Shown here: piece after piece, positions 1 through 7,207 of the stretch
Numbering within the stretch: the first letter of the stretch is position 1
Layout of the letters: each line of letters begins with the position of its first letter
Source: an uncultured Rubrobacteraceae bacterium
GTDB taxonomy: Bacteria > Actinomycetota > Rubrobacteria > Rubrobacterales > Rubrobacteraceae
Reading direction: 5' to 3'
DNA length: 18,578 bases
Assembly: GCA_902806105.1 (NCBI GenBank)
Contig: CADCVI010000004.1
Coordinates: 1 to 18,578, forward strand
Position numbers and translations under genes: made by a program
The notes under the pieces: model-generated
Databases searched by the model: none
The model's input: only the letters and a program-made list of their open reading frames with translations
What the model was told of the DNA's origin: nothing

Positions 1-203
1 CGATCCGTACCGCTGCCTATCGGGCTTGCCCTACCGCCCACAGAGGCCTTGCCGTCGAGGGTGCTGACCATGTTGATGGCCACGCGTGGTAGACCTTTCG
101 GACCCTCACGATCCTGGAACACAAGATCGGCGTAGACGTCATCGACCGCCAACTCTTCCGAGGGACCTGGGTAAAGGCGCAAGGCTCTGGCGGCGGATCT
201 CAC
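1..203 (-). CDS. RibD C-terminal-type (pyrimidine/dihydrofolate reductase family) protein, N-terminal part only
   Basis: Only the first 67 codons are inside the window; the gene runs off the left edge. It starts at a GTG at 203, preceded 7 nt away by the purine-rich ribosome site AAAAGGA (217-211). The start lies 28 nt after the hflX stop. An ATG at 211 is out of frame and stops after three codons. The visible protein contains VAINMVSTLDGKASVGGRAS followed by a GTDR segment. This resembles the first beta strand and NADPH-binding loop of the RibD C-terminal reductase domain (5-amino-6-(5-phosphoribosylamino)uracil reductase and relatives, typically with a 'NMxSSLDG' signature). The family includes stand-alone reductases outside riboflavin synthesis, so the substrate cannot be told from this fragment. 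The close spacing suggests co-transcription with hflX. Confidence 0.72.
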   Translation of the reverse strand, partial: MRSAARALRLYPGPSEELAVDDVYADLVFQDREGPKGLPRVAINMVSTLDGKASVGGRASPIGSGTD

Positions 204-231
204 GAGGTCATCCTTTTACCACTGCCCCGTT

Positions 232-1578
232 CTAGGACTGGACGGTTACTCGATACCGGTCGTACGCCGCGAGGTCTCGCTTTGGCAGGGTGACGTCCAT
301 CCACACGCCCTCTTCGGTGCTCTTCTCGGTGTGTATCTCTGCCGAGCCGTACAGCCGAGCGGCCCTGGCGTACTCTGCGTGGGGTATGAGGATACACGCG
401 CGCTCGAAGCCTGAAGAGAGCTTGCGCCTGATGGCTTGCGCGAGGGGCGTAATGCTTTCTACGGCGCTGATCGCCACGGCGCCCGGATGCTCCCTCTCCA
501 GCTCCGCAAGCTCGTCTTCGCCGAGCAGGTCTATCTTGTTCAGGCAAAGGAGGGAATCTCCGGCGTCGATTCCGGCCTCCTCCAGCGTCCCGACGACGGA
601 GGCGAGCTCCTCTCGCAGCCCGACGAGGTCACCACCGGCGTCCGCGCAGATGACCAGGAGGTCGGCGTCCCGGGCGGCCTCGAGGGTAGCCGCGAAGGAG
701 TGGACGAGCTGCGTCGGGAGCTTCCTGATAAACCCCACGGTGTCCGTCACCACGAAGTCGGGGCCGGAAGGAACGCCACTTACGGAACCGTTGCCGGAGG
801 CGCCGGGGACGCCGCTCACGAGGCGCGTCGTCGTCTCGAGGGTCTCGAAGAGCCGGTCGGCGGTCGAACGCGTCTCGCCGCTCAGGGCGTTGAGGATCGT
901 GGTCTTGCCGGCGTTCGTGTATCCGACGAGGGAGACAGTGGGCTGGCCGCCCTTCTTGAGGCGAGAGCCCCGGGTCGCCCTCCCCGCCTTCTCCTCCTTC
1001 AGCCTCCGCTTTATAGAGGAGATCCTCTCCCGTATCACGCGGCGGTCGTACTCCAGCTGCTGCTCGCCAGGCCCCCTCGTGGCCCCCCTGCCGCCGGCCC
1101 CGGCGCCTCCGGCGACACCGCCGCCCCCGAGGCGGCTCAAAGCCGTGTTGCCTCCCTTGACCCTGGGAAGCCTGTACGTAAGCTCCGCGAGCTCGACCTC
1201 GAGCCTGCTCGCTGCATCCCGAGCATGCTCGGCGAAGATCCTGATGATCAGGGCCGTCCTATCGACGACCGGGACCCCAGCGTCGCCCTCAAGGATCCGG
1301 GACTGTGAGGCGGTAAGCTCGTCGTCAGTAACCACGAGACCCGCGCCGACCCCCTCCACGAATTCCCTGAGTTCCTGCCGCTTACCGCGCCCCAGATAGC
1401 CCGCCCCGTCGCGCCGGGCCTGCTCCATCTCCCCGGCCACCTCTAGGCCAAGCGTCTCCACGAGCCTCGCAAGCTCGCCGAGCTCGCGATCTTCGCCCGC
1501 GCCGACGAGCACGACCCTATCCTCCACGACTCTGCCTTCTTCCAAATCTTCCCCGCCTCGACCGCCGCTTATGCCCAT
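232..1578 (-). CDS. hflX: HflX, ribosome-associated GTPase
   Basis: About 448 residues. HflX binds the large ribosomal subunit and splits or rescues stalled ribosomes under stress, using GTP. Visible parts, numbered from a GTG at 1584: an N-terminal HflX domain with YLGRGKRQEL (63-72) and the TDDELTASQ glycine-poor loop (86-94); a coiled linker; G1 GYTNAGKTT (221-229); G3 DTVGF (281-285); G4 NKID (349-352); G5 near AISA (371). The linker at 152-175 is unusually glycine-rich. There is an extra Gly/Ser/Val insert between switch I and G3. The start is uncertain. I prefer ATG 1578 because a consensus -10 puts +1 on that base and no ribosome site precedes it. GTG 1584 and an internal GTG (residue 25, behind GGAGGA) are alternatives. 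The start overlaps the last codons of miaA, as in many miaA-(hfq)-hflX clusters. Confidence 0.95.
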   Translation of the reverse strand: MGISGGRGGEDLEEGRVVEDRVVLVGAGEDRELGELARLVETLGLEVAGEMEQARRDGAGYLGRGKRQELREFVEGVGAGLVVTDDELTASQSRILEGDAGVPVVDRTALIIRIFAEHARDAASRLEVELAELTYRLPRVKGGNTALSRLGGGGVAGGAGAGGRGATRGPGEQQLEYDRRVIRERISSIKRRLKEEKAGRATRGSRLKKGGQPTVSLVGYTNAGKTTILNALSGETRSTADRLFETLETTTRLVSGVPGASGNGSVSGVPSGPDFVVTDTVGFIRKLPTQLVHSFAATLEAARDADLLVICADAGGDLVGLREELASVVGTLEEAGIDAGDSLLCLNKIDLLGEDELAELEREHPGAVAISAVESITPLAQAIRRKLSSGFERACILIPHAEYARAARLYGSAEIHTEKSTEEGVWMDVTLPKRDLAAYDRYRVTVQS

Positions 1579-2453
1579 GAGCACATTATATCATGCATTA
1601 TATGCTTTGTCTCCCCGTGCTCGGTTTCTACCACGGCCCTTGGGGTAGTCTTAGGGAGCGTACGGACCAGCTTGTCGAACCAGCGCATCTGGCGCCGGGC
1701 CAGGCGGCGGGTTCGGGCCGCTATTTTGTCCCGTGCCTCCTCGGGGCCGAGTTCACCGGAGGCGAGCAGCATCATCTCCCTGGGGCCGACGGCCTGCCTC
1801 ACGGAGTCGTTGGGGCTCATGGAGAGGAGGGTTTCCCCTTCTTGGGCCGCGTCCCTGGCTATCTTCTCGGAGCGGCCCGCTATTCTGAGGTCCAGGGATG
1901 ACCTTTGTGGCCTGAGGTAGATCACGTACGCATCGTAGATCGGAGGCCCGGACCACACCGAGCCCCTAGGCGCGTCGTGGCCGGCGAGCCTGAGCTCCTC
2001 CTCCCTCGCCGCCCTCCTCGGGTCCTTCGCCCCCTCAGAAGCCATCTCTGCCTCCACCCGGTGACGCGCGGAGACCTTCGGGGCAAGAGGTATGCCGAGC
2101 ATTATGGCGTTCAGGTACATGCCGGTGCCGGCATCGAGGACGAACGGTGAGACGTCGCGCAGGCCCGAGATGATGCCCTCGACACCCTCCTTGTGCCTGG
2201 CGACCGTCCATTCCTCCTCGACGGAGACCATGCCTACCATCTCGGCCGGCCTCTCACGGGCCTGGTTGGTCGTCAGCGGTATCTCGGCGTACACCTGCAT
2301 GGAGTCGACGACGAGGGTGGGCACCCATCCCCCAAAAACCTCCGAGAGTCCGTCCGCGAGACCGTCCGCCACCGAGCTCTTCCCGGCGGCGGTAGGCCCG
2401 CACACGACGACGGCCTTCTTGGGTCTGGCCTCCCCGTCAGAAGTTGCCTGCAT
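1569..2453 (-). CDS. miaA: MiaA, tRNA dimethylallyltransferase (divergent)
   Basis: 294 residues, a usual family length. MiaA transfers a dimethylallyl group from DMAPP to N6 of A37 in tRNAs reading U-starting codons; MiaB then methylthiolates the product. Seen: P-loop GPTAAGKS (19-26), the DSMQVY motif (50-55) with the acidic residue expected for A37 catalysis, DAGTGMYLNAI (107-117), which matches the family's GGTGLY region, QAVGPREM (220-227) for the usual QAIGYKE, and the C-terminal RTRRLARRQMRWF (247-259). The conserved His-Leu-(I/V)-Asp segment after the substrate loop is not recognisable; it reads GMVSVEEEWTVARH (74-87). The 'RRxIRALEV' segment is eroded. The ATG at 2453 follows miaB by 45 nt, with no good ribosome site close by. 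The final codons carry the hflX promoter-like sequence. Confidence 0.9.
   Translation of the reverse strand: MQATSDGEARPKKAVVVCGPTAAGKSSVADGLADGLSEVFGGWVPTLVVDSMQVYAEIPLTTNQARERPAEMVGMVSVEEEWTVARHKEGVEGIISGLRDVSPFVLDAGTGMYLNAIMLGIPLAPKVSARHRVEAEMASEGAKDPRRAAREEELRLAGHDAPRGSVWSGPPIYDAYVIYLRPQRSSLDLRIAGRSEKIARDAAQEGETLLSMSPNDSVRQAVGPREMMLLASGELGPEEARDKIAARTRRLARRQMRWFDKLVRTLPKTTPRAVVETEHGETKHIMHDIMCSWA
1585..1613 (-). promoter_or_regulatory. Putative internal promoter for hflX (leaderless)
   Basis: On the minus strand a perfect TATAAT lies at 1590-1585. GAGACA, four of six matches to TTGACA, lies at 1613-1608 with a 17-bp spacer. Six bases separate the hexamer from ATG 1578, so the predicted +1 is the A of that ATG. 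A second TATAAT lies 12 bp upstream at 1602-1597 without a convincing -35. Both sit in the 3' end of miaA, in an AT-rich patch that stands out in this GC-rich DNA. Leaderless transcripts are common in Actinobacteria; its use here is an inference. Confidence 0.55.
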
Positions 2454-2498
2454 GGGCTCGGGTCGCCGCTCTGCCTTCTCTGTCCTACCGGTGGCGCG

Positions 2499-3920
2499 CT
2501 AGGAAATGGTCCCGTTGGCGTAGAGAACGTGAGGGCCTGCGTTCTCTATCCTTGCCCTCACGTATTCGCCGGGCGCCGCGTCTGTGGGGACGTGCACCGA
2601 GTGGCCGCTCCAGGTCTCGCCGACGGCGCGGCCATCCCCCGTGCGTCCGTGCCTGACGTAGATCTCCTCCACCGAACCTATCTTCGACCTGTTCCTCCCC
2701 AAGGCGTTCTGCTCGACGGCGCGCAGCACCTCCACGAACCTCCGCTGCGCGACTTCCCCCGGCACGGCAGCCTCGCCGCACATCCCCGCCGCCTCCGTCC
2801 CTGCCCTCGGAGAGAACTTGAAGACGTAAGCAGAGTCGAAGGCGCAGTCCTCAACTAGACGCAGGGTCTCCTCGTGATCCGCCTCCGTCTCGCCAGGGTG
2901 CCCGACTATGATGTCCGTCGAGAGCGTGCCGTCGGGCACGGCATCGCGGAAAACCCCTATCTTCCTCCTGTACCTGTCCGAAGAGTACCCCCGGTGCATG
3001 GCAGAAAGCATCGCGTCGGAGCCCGACTGCACGGGCAGGTGCAGCCTCCCGACGATCGTCGACTTCTCCCCGATAAGCTTCAGCGTCCGATCCTCCATGT
3101 TCGACGGGTGACTCGTCGTGAACCATACCCTCGGCGCCTCGTCCGCCACCCGCTCCAGAAGGTCGCAGAACCTCTTACCGCCCTCCCTCTCCCGCCAGGC
3201 GTCGACGGTCTGACCGAGGAGCGTCACGTACCGAGTCCCGGACGCGACGAGACGCCTCACCTCCCCGACCACGCTCTCCATAGGCCTGCAAACCATCCTG
3301 CCCCTCACGCTAGGCACGATGCAATAGCTGCACCCATAATTGCACCCCGTCATAATGGTCACGAAAGCCTGATGCTCCCCCTCCGTCCCGGGGAGATCCG
3401 GGGTGTACGTCTCTTCCATCCCCGGCAGACCCACGAATTCGGCCAACTCATATGTATTATGAGTACCGAGTACGAGGTCTATGCCGTAGGTGTCGCGGAG
3501 CTGGGAGGCTTCCTCGGCAGCGCCCACGCAGCCGGTGAGGGCGAACTTTTTGACGCGGCCCTCCTTCTTGAGGCGGGAGAGCTCACCGAGGTGGCCGCGG
3601 ACGCGGTCCACTGCGTTCTCCCGGACGTAGCAGGTGTTCAGGACCACGACGTCGGCATCCTCGTAGCGCTGGACCTCGGAGTAACCGGCGTCGCGGACCA
3701 TGCGCAGCATCCTGTCCGAGTCGTGGACGTTCATCTGGCAGCCGAAGGTCCTGATGCACGCTGTCTTGCCGGCGCCAGGGGGTGGGCCGACGGGCAGGCT
3801 CTCCGGAACACTCTCGACCGACGGCTTCCTGCCCAGCGTCACGGAGACCGGGGCGGGCCCCCCGGGTCTCGTGTTCGAGGCCGTCGCGGGTGTACCAAAA
3901 CCGTTCGCCATGCTAGTCAT
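2499..3920 (-). CDS. miaB: MiaB, tRNA-2-methylthio-N6-dimethylallyladenosine synthase
   Basis: 473 residues. This radical-SAM methylthiotransferase adds the 2-methylthio group to i6A37 of tRNA. Three domains are clear. The N-terminal UPF0004 domain starts near residue 53 and has cluster cysteines C61 (in FGCQMNVHDSD), C97 and C131. The radical-SAM core carries C193, C197 and C200 (TGCNYGCSYC), followed by LLGQTVDAW (234-242), HLPVQSGSD (294-302) and TDIIVGHPGET (335-345). A TRAM-like tail spans about 410-473. The first roughly 50 residues are a low-complexity Pro/Gly-rich extension that most family members lack. The ATG at 3920 overlaps the TAG stop of the upstream GHKL gene, behind a GGAGGAG stretch, so the two are translationally coupled; ATG 3911 is a possible alternative. 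DAW and TSH replace the commoner NSY and SPH in two motifs, but the family assignment is secure. Confidence 0.95.
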   Translation of the reverse strand: MTSMANGFGTPATASNTRPGGPAPVSVTLGRKPSVESVPESLPVGPPPGAGKTACIRTFGCQMNVHDSDRMLRMVRDAGYSEVQRYEDADVVVLNTCYVRENAVDRVRGHLGELSRLKKEGRVKKFALTGCVGAAEEASQLRDTYGIDLVLGTHNTYELAEFVGLPGMEETYTPDLPGTEGEHQAFVTIMTGCNYGCSYCIVPSVRGRMVCRPMESVVGEVRRLVASGTRYVTLLGQTVDAWREREGGKRFCDLLERVADEAPRVWFTTSHPSNMEDRTLKLIGEKSTIVGRLHLPVQSGSDAMLSAMHRGYSSDRYRRKIGVFRDAVPDGTLSTDIIVGHPGETEADHEETLRLVEDCAFDSAYVFKFSPRAGTEAAGMCGEAAVPGEVAQRRFVEVLRAVEQNALGRNRSKIGSVEEIYVRHGRTGDGRAVGETWSGHSVHVPTDAAPGEYVRARIENAGPHVLYANGTIS

Positions 3921-4875
3921 CCTCGTACTCCTCCTCCGGCTCGTAGACGCGGGCCTTGATCACGATCTCACCGGGCCGACCTTCGGCGGTGAGGCCGGAG
4001 AGGTCGAGATAACTCGCCCTCGCGACCTTTTTGAGAACGACGAGCAGCTCCGCGAGCTCCCCGTCCCCGAGCTTGAGTATAGGCCCTCCGGCCCCGGCTC
4101 TACCACCCCCGACGGAACGCTCGGTCATCTGCCCCAGGTCTGCGCTCTTCTTCCCCCCCACCCCCTCCGCAACCCCCACCTTTCCCCCGAGCACCCTCTG
4201 GGCCGTCCTCAAGGAAACCTCCAGCCCTACAGAGTTTGCGCGCTCCCGGAGCGACGCGGCAGACCTCGAATCTAAGTGTATTATGTGGTTATGAAGGAGG
4301 CGGGAGAGGATGCTGGCGGGAGAGCCGTGGTAGAGGTTCGGAGGGGGTTCGGTGAGGTTCTTCGTTTGTCGAGGGAAGCGGGAGAGGACGGCGGGGAGGT
4401 TGGATGCGGCGGGTCTGGTGGTGGATTGGAGGCTTTTTTCGGGGAGGCCGTGGCGGGTGTCGAAGACGGCTTTGATAGAGGTTGGGGCGGAGGTGGAGAG
4501 GACCTCCGCGGAGACGGCGGCCCTTCTTATGTGGTGCAGGGAGAGGCCGGCGCCGTGGGCGGACGGTTTGTCCGGGGCTCCTGCCGGTTCCGGCACGGGG
4601 GCGAGGTGGCGGGTTGTCACGCCGGGCTCGAAGATCAGGCCGGCGTGGGACTCGGGGATGCCGTGGCCGTCGTCTATTACCGTGAGGACGCGGTAGCGGC
4701 GGGATTTGAGGATGGAGGCGACGTAGATGTTCGAGGCGCCCGCGTCGCGGGAGTTGCGCAGGAGCTCGAAGAGAGCGTCCTCCACGGAGCGCAAAGGGGC
4801 GGGTGCGCGCCTGAGGCCCTCGGTGCCGGCGAGGCGAGCGAAGCCGGCGCCGAGGTCTCTGTAGGGGCCTTCCAA
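3913..4875 (-). CDS. GHKL-fold ATPase protein of unknown function (MutL/histidine-kinase-like ATP-binding domain)
   Basis: 320 residues; I do not recognise the family. Residues about 25-142 form a GHKL ATP-binding domain: N box ELLRNSRDAGASNIYVA (37-53), G1 box DDGHGI (68-73), an ATP-lid region with TT (87-88), and G2 box HGAGLSLHH (107-115). The N box with DAGASxI resembles MutL, while the G2 box resembles histidine kinases. There is no dimerisation-histidine segment, receiver or membrane helix. Residues 184-232 are helical and may contain a helix-turn-helix (SLRERANSVGLEVSLRTAQR). Residues 265-320 form a small alpha/beta tail ending in acidic residues. The start is a TTG at 4875, the only in-frame start after the upstream stop, with a weak AGG site. 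The gene begins 13 nt after rny and its stop overlaps the miaB ATG. Codons such as ATA, TTA and AAC around 4265-4290 are less GC-biased than in neighbouring genes. Confidence 0.8.
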   Translation of the reverse strand: MEGPYRDLGAGFARLAGTEGLRRAPAPLRSVEDALFELLRNSRDAGASNIYVASILKSRRYRVLTVIDDGHGIPESHAGLIFEPGVTTRHLAPVPEPAGAPDKPSAHGAGLSLHHIRRAAVSAEVLSTSAPTSIKAVFDTRHGLPEKSLQSTTRPAASNLPAVLSRFPRQTKNLTEPPPNLYHGSPASILSRLLHNHIIHLDSRSAASLRERANSVGLEVSLRTAQRVLGGKVGVAEGVGGKKSADLGQMTERSVGGGRAGAGGPILKLGDGELAELLVVLKKVARASYLDLSGLTAEGRPGEIVIKARVYEPEEEYEDD

Positions 4876-4888
4876 GGGGTGGGCCCTG

Positions 4889-6445
4889 CTAGTGGGCGAC
4901 CTCGGTCACGCGGCTCTCGCGGATGACCGTCACCCTGATCTGGCCGGGGTACTCGAGGTCCTGCTCGATCTGCTTCGAGATGTCGAAGGCGAGCTTGGCG
5001 GCGATCCGGTCGTCAACCTCGCTCGGCTGGACCATCACCCGGACCTCACGCCCGGCCTGTATCGCGTACGCCTTGTCCACACCGCGGTGGCCGAGGGCTA
5101 TGTCCTCCAGGGAACGCAGGCGCTCGACGTACATCTCGCTCGACTCGCGGCGGGCGCCGGGCCGGGAGGCCGAGACGGCGTCGGCCGTCGCCACGAGGAC
5201 ATCCTCGACGGTCTCCATCTCGATCTCGTGGTGATGGGCGGAGATGGCCCTGACTACGTCCTCGGACTCCCCCGCCTTTTTGGCCATGCGCCCGCCGATC
5301 AGGGCGTGCGTCCCCTCGACCTCGTGGTCCACGGCCTTGCCTACGTCGTGGAGCAGGGCGCCGCGCCTCGCAAGCTTGACGTTGGCCCCGAGCTCCTGGG
5401 CCATCATGCCGCAAAGGTTGGCGACCTCGACGGAGTGGGAGAGGACGTTCTGCCCGTAGGAGGTCCTGTACTTGAGGGCGCCGAGCATGCGGGTGAGGTC
5501 CGGGGCCATGCCACCGGTGATCTTGGCGTCGAAGACGGCCTGACGCCCCGCAGCCTTTACCTCCTTCTCGACGTCTTTTTTCGCCTTGGAAACGATCTGC
5601 TCGATGCGGCCCGGGTGGATGCGGCCGTCCTGGACGAGACGCTCCATCGACACGCGCCCGACCTCGCGCCTCACCGGATCGAAGCTGGAGATGACGACGG
5701 TCTCCGGCGTGTCGTCGATGATGACGTCGACCCCGGTGGCGGTCTCGAAGGCCCGTATGTTCCTACCCTCACGACCGATGATCCGGCCCTTCAGGTCGTC
5801 CGACGGCAGCGGTATGGCCTTGACGGTCGACTCCGCGGTTATGTCGGACGCCAGGCGCTCCATCGTTAGCGCGGTGATGCGGCGAGCCTCTGCATCGGCC
5901 CTCTCCTCGGCCTCGAAGGTTCTGTCCCTGACCATGCGCCCGAGCCTGTCCTCAAGCTCGACCTCAAGGTCATTGATGAGCCTGCGCTCGGCCTCGGCGC
6001 GCGTCAGGCCGGAGACCTCCTCGAGGACCTTGAGTTGTTCGGCCTCGCGTCCGTCGAGCTCGGCGGCCCGCGCCCTCAGGGCCTCCTCGCGCCGTGAGAG
6101 CTCGCGCCTCTCCCGGTCCATCTCGGAGTCGCGGCGGTCGAGGGCGGAGTCGCGGGCTTCTAGGCGCTGCTCGATGCGGGCGATCTCCGCCCTTCGGGCC
6201 CGCGCCTCGGCCTCTGCCTCGTCCTTGATCTTGATGGCTGCCTCTTTTGCCGCGAGGTCGGCTTCTCGCCGGGCGTTCTCGGCGTCACGGCGGGCCTCCT
6301 CGACTATGCCGCGGGCGGAGTCGCGGGCCGCGGCGCCCTCGGCCTCGGCCTCGGAGCGCGCCCTCGACTTGAAGTACAGGTAACCCGCCACCGCGCCGAG
6401 GCCCAGACCGGCCGCGACGCCGAGGACCAGTAGAAGAACATCCAT
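4889..6445 (-). CDS. rny: Ribonuclease Y (RNase Y), membrane-anchored endoribonuclease
   Basis: 518 residues from ATG 6445. That ATG is preceded by GGAGGA (6456-6451) at a 5-nt spacing; a longer reading from GTG 6475 would add ten untypical residues and run through the ribosome site. RNase Y starts decay of many mRNAs in Gram-positive bacteria by internal cleavage. Seen: an N-terminal membrane helix (about 2-24), a long charged coiled coil (about 25-190), a KH domain with GRIIGREGRNIRAFE (220-234), and an HD phosphohydrolase domain with H337 and the HD pair at 366-367 (LLHDVGK), followed by HHHEIE (404-409). Length and order match the family. It follows recA-recX, as it follows recA in Bacillus, but ymdB is not next; the GHKL gene is. 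Confidence 0.97.
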   Translation of the reverse strand: MDVLLLVLGVAAGLGLGAVAGYLYFKSRARSEAEAEGAAARDSARGIVEEARRDAENARREADLAAKEAAIKIKDEAEAEARARRAEIARIEQRLEARDSALDRRDSEMDRERRELSRREEALRARAAELDGREAEQLKVLEEVSGLTRAEAERRLINDLEVELEDRLGRMVRDRTFEAEERADAEARRITALTMERLASDITAESTVKAIPLPSDDLKGRIIGREGRNIRAFETATGVDVIIDDTPETVVISSFDPVRREVGRVSMERLVQDGRIHPGRIEQIVSKAKKDVEKEVKAAGRQAVFDAKITGGMAPDLTRMLGALKYRTSYGQNVLSHSVEVANLCGMMAQELGANVKLARRGALLHDVGKAVDHEVEGTHALIGGRMAKKAGESEDVVRAISAHHHEIEMETVEDVLVATADAVSASRPGARRESSEMYVERLRSLEDIALGHRGVDKAYAIQAGREVRVMVQPSEVDDRIAAKLAFDISKQIEQDLEYPGQIRVTVIRESRVTEVAH

Positions 6446-6450
6446 ACATT

Positions 6451-6462
6451 TCCTCCAAAAAA
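6451..6462 (-). promoter_or_regulatory. U-tract plus Shine-Dalgarno of rny
   Basis: Minus strand TTTTTTGGAGGA, ending 5 nt before ATG 6445. This strong ribosome site decides the rny start. The same TTTTTGGAGGA arrangement occurs before recA. Confidence 0.8.
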
Positions 6463-6484
6463 GGCCGCCCGCCACGACGATGCC

Positions 6485-6515
6485 GGGTGACGCGAGGCGT
6501 TACCGCCGCGCACCC
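6485..6515 (-). promoter_or_regulatory. Bulged hairpin with GUAA tetraloop in the rny leader
   Basis: Read on the minus strand, GGGTG pairs with CACCC, CGCG with CGCG, and GCG with CGC. One T and one CT bulge interrupt the 3' side, and a GTAA (GNRA-type) loop closes the stem. This gives 12 pairs in the 110-nt recX-rny gap (6446-6555). A shorter hairpin, CCGGA-gctt-TCCGG, follows the recX stop. I see no clear promoter in the gap. The hairpin is 22 nt upstream of the U-tract, so it is not a normal intrinsic terminator. Its function is unknown. Confidence 0.4.
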
Positions 6516-6555
6516 ACCAGCGTCGCGGAGCAGAGCGGCCGGAAAGCTCCGGTCT

Positions 6556-7176
6556 TTACTCCCCGGCTTCCCCCTCGCGGTACCCCTTGGCGATCTCGGC
6601 GCACACACCCACCGAATACCCCCGTCGAGCGAGGAAGCCGTAGACCCGGCGCGCGAGCGCGTCGGACCTCTCGTGGGTATTATAGCGCCGCTCTGCCGCC
6701 CGGGAGGCCGCCTCCATCTCGTCGTCGCCCGTGAACTCCTCCTCGACGGCCCCGAGCGCGACCTCGTCGTCCACCCCGCTCCGCTTGAGGTCGATCAGTA
6801 TCCTGCGGGGCCCGTACTTGCGGGCCTTCTCGTGCGCGGCGGTCCTCGCGAACTCCTCGTCGTCGAGGTACCCGAGCTCACGGAGCCTCTCGATCACGGC
6901 CTCGACCGTCCCGCCGGCGTAGCCCGCACGCTCCAGCTTCTCCCGCATCTCGCCCTCGGAGCGCGCCCGGTAGCCGAGCACGTTCAGGGCGCGCGTCATC
7001 GCGAGGGGGCGCTCACCGGCGACCCTCACCTCCGCGAGGTCAACGTCGGAGAGCTCGGTTCCTTTAGAGAGGCCCCGCTCGTAGGCGACGGCGGCGTCGA
7101 GCTCGGCCCAGAACTCCCCGTCGACGAAGACCTTCGCCCGCCCCCGCCGCTCCACGAGACCCGTCACCGTGGGCAA
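6556..7176 (-). CDS. recX: RecX, regulator of RecA
   Basis: 206 residues, within the usual RecX range. RecX binds in the groove of RecA filaments and limits or modulates strand exchange. Seen: an N-terminal extension with FVDGEFWAELDA (17-28), then the RecX helical repeats. ALNVLGYRARSEGEMREKL (63-81) with RAGY is the first repeat. The signature LRELGYLDDEEFARTA (98-113) follows, then KYGPRRILIDLKRSGV (119-134), and a final repeat, FLARRGYS (180-187). The start is TTG 7176, behind GGGGGTAGG at 5 nt; GTG 7167 is an alternative. The gene follows the recA stop by 31 nt with no terminator between, so the two are probably one transcript. Confidence 0.93.
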   Translation of the reverse strand: MPTVTGLVERRGRAKVFVDGEFWAELDAAVAYERGLSKGTELSDVDLAEVRVAGERPLAMTRALNVLGYRARSEGEMREKLERAGYAGGTVEAVIERLRELGYLDDEEFARTAAHEKARKYGPRRILIDLKRSGVDDEVALGAVEEEFTGDDEMEAASRAAERRYNTHERSDALARRVYGFLARRGYSVGVCAEIAKGYREGEAGE

Positions 7177-7207
7177 CGAGACCTACCCCCGTCGCTGCCC
7201 CGACGCC

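Noticed and set aside
200..547. A short minus-strand frame inside the end of hflX
   Set aside because: Arg-rich, out of frame with hflX; it only happens to cross the ribosome site of the next gene.
6446..6475. N-terminal extension of RNase Y to GTG 6475
   Set aside because: It would read through the ribosome site and put charged residues before the membrane anchor; ATG 6445 matches the family.
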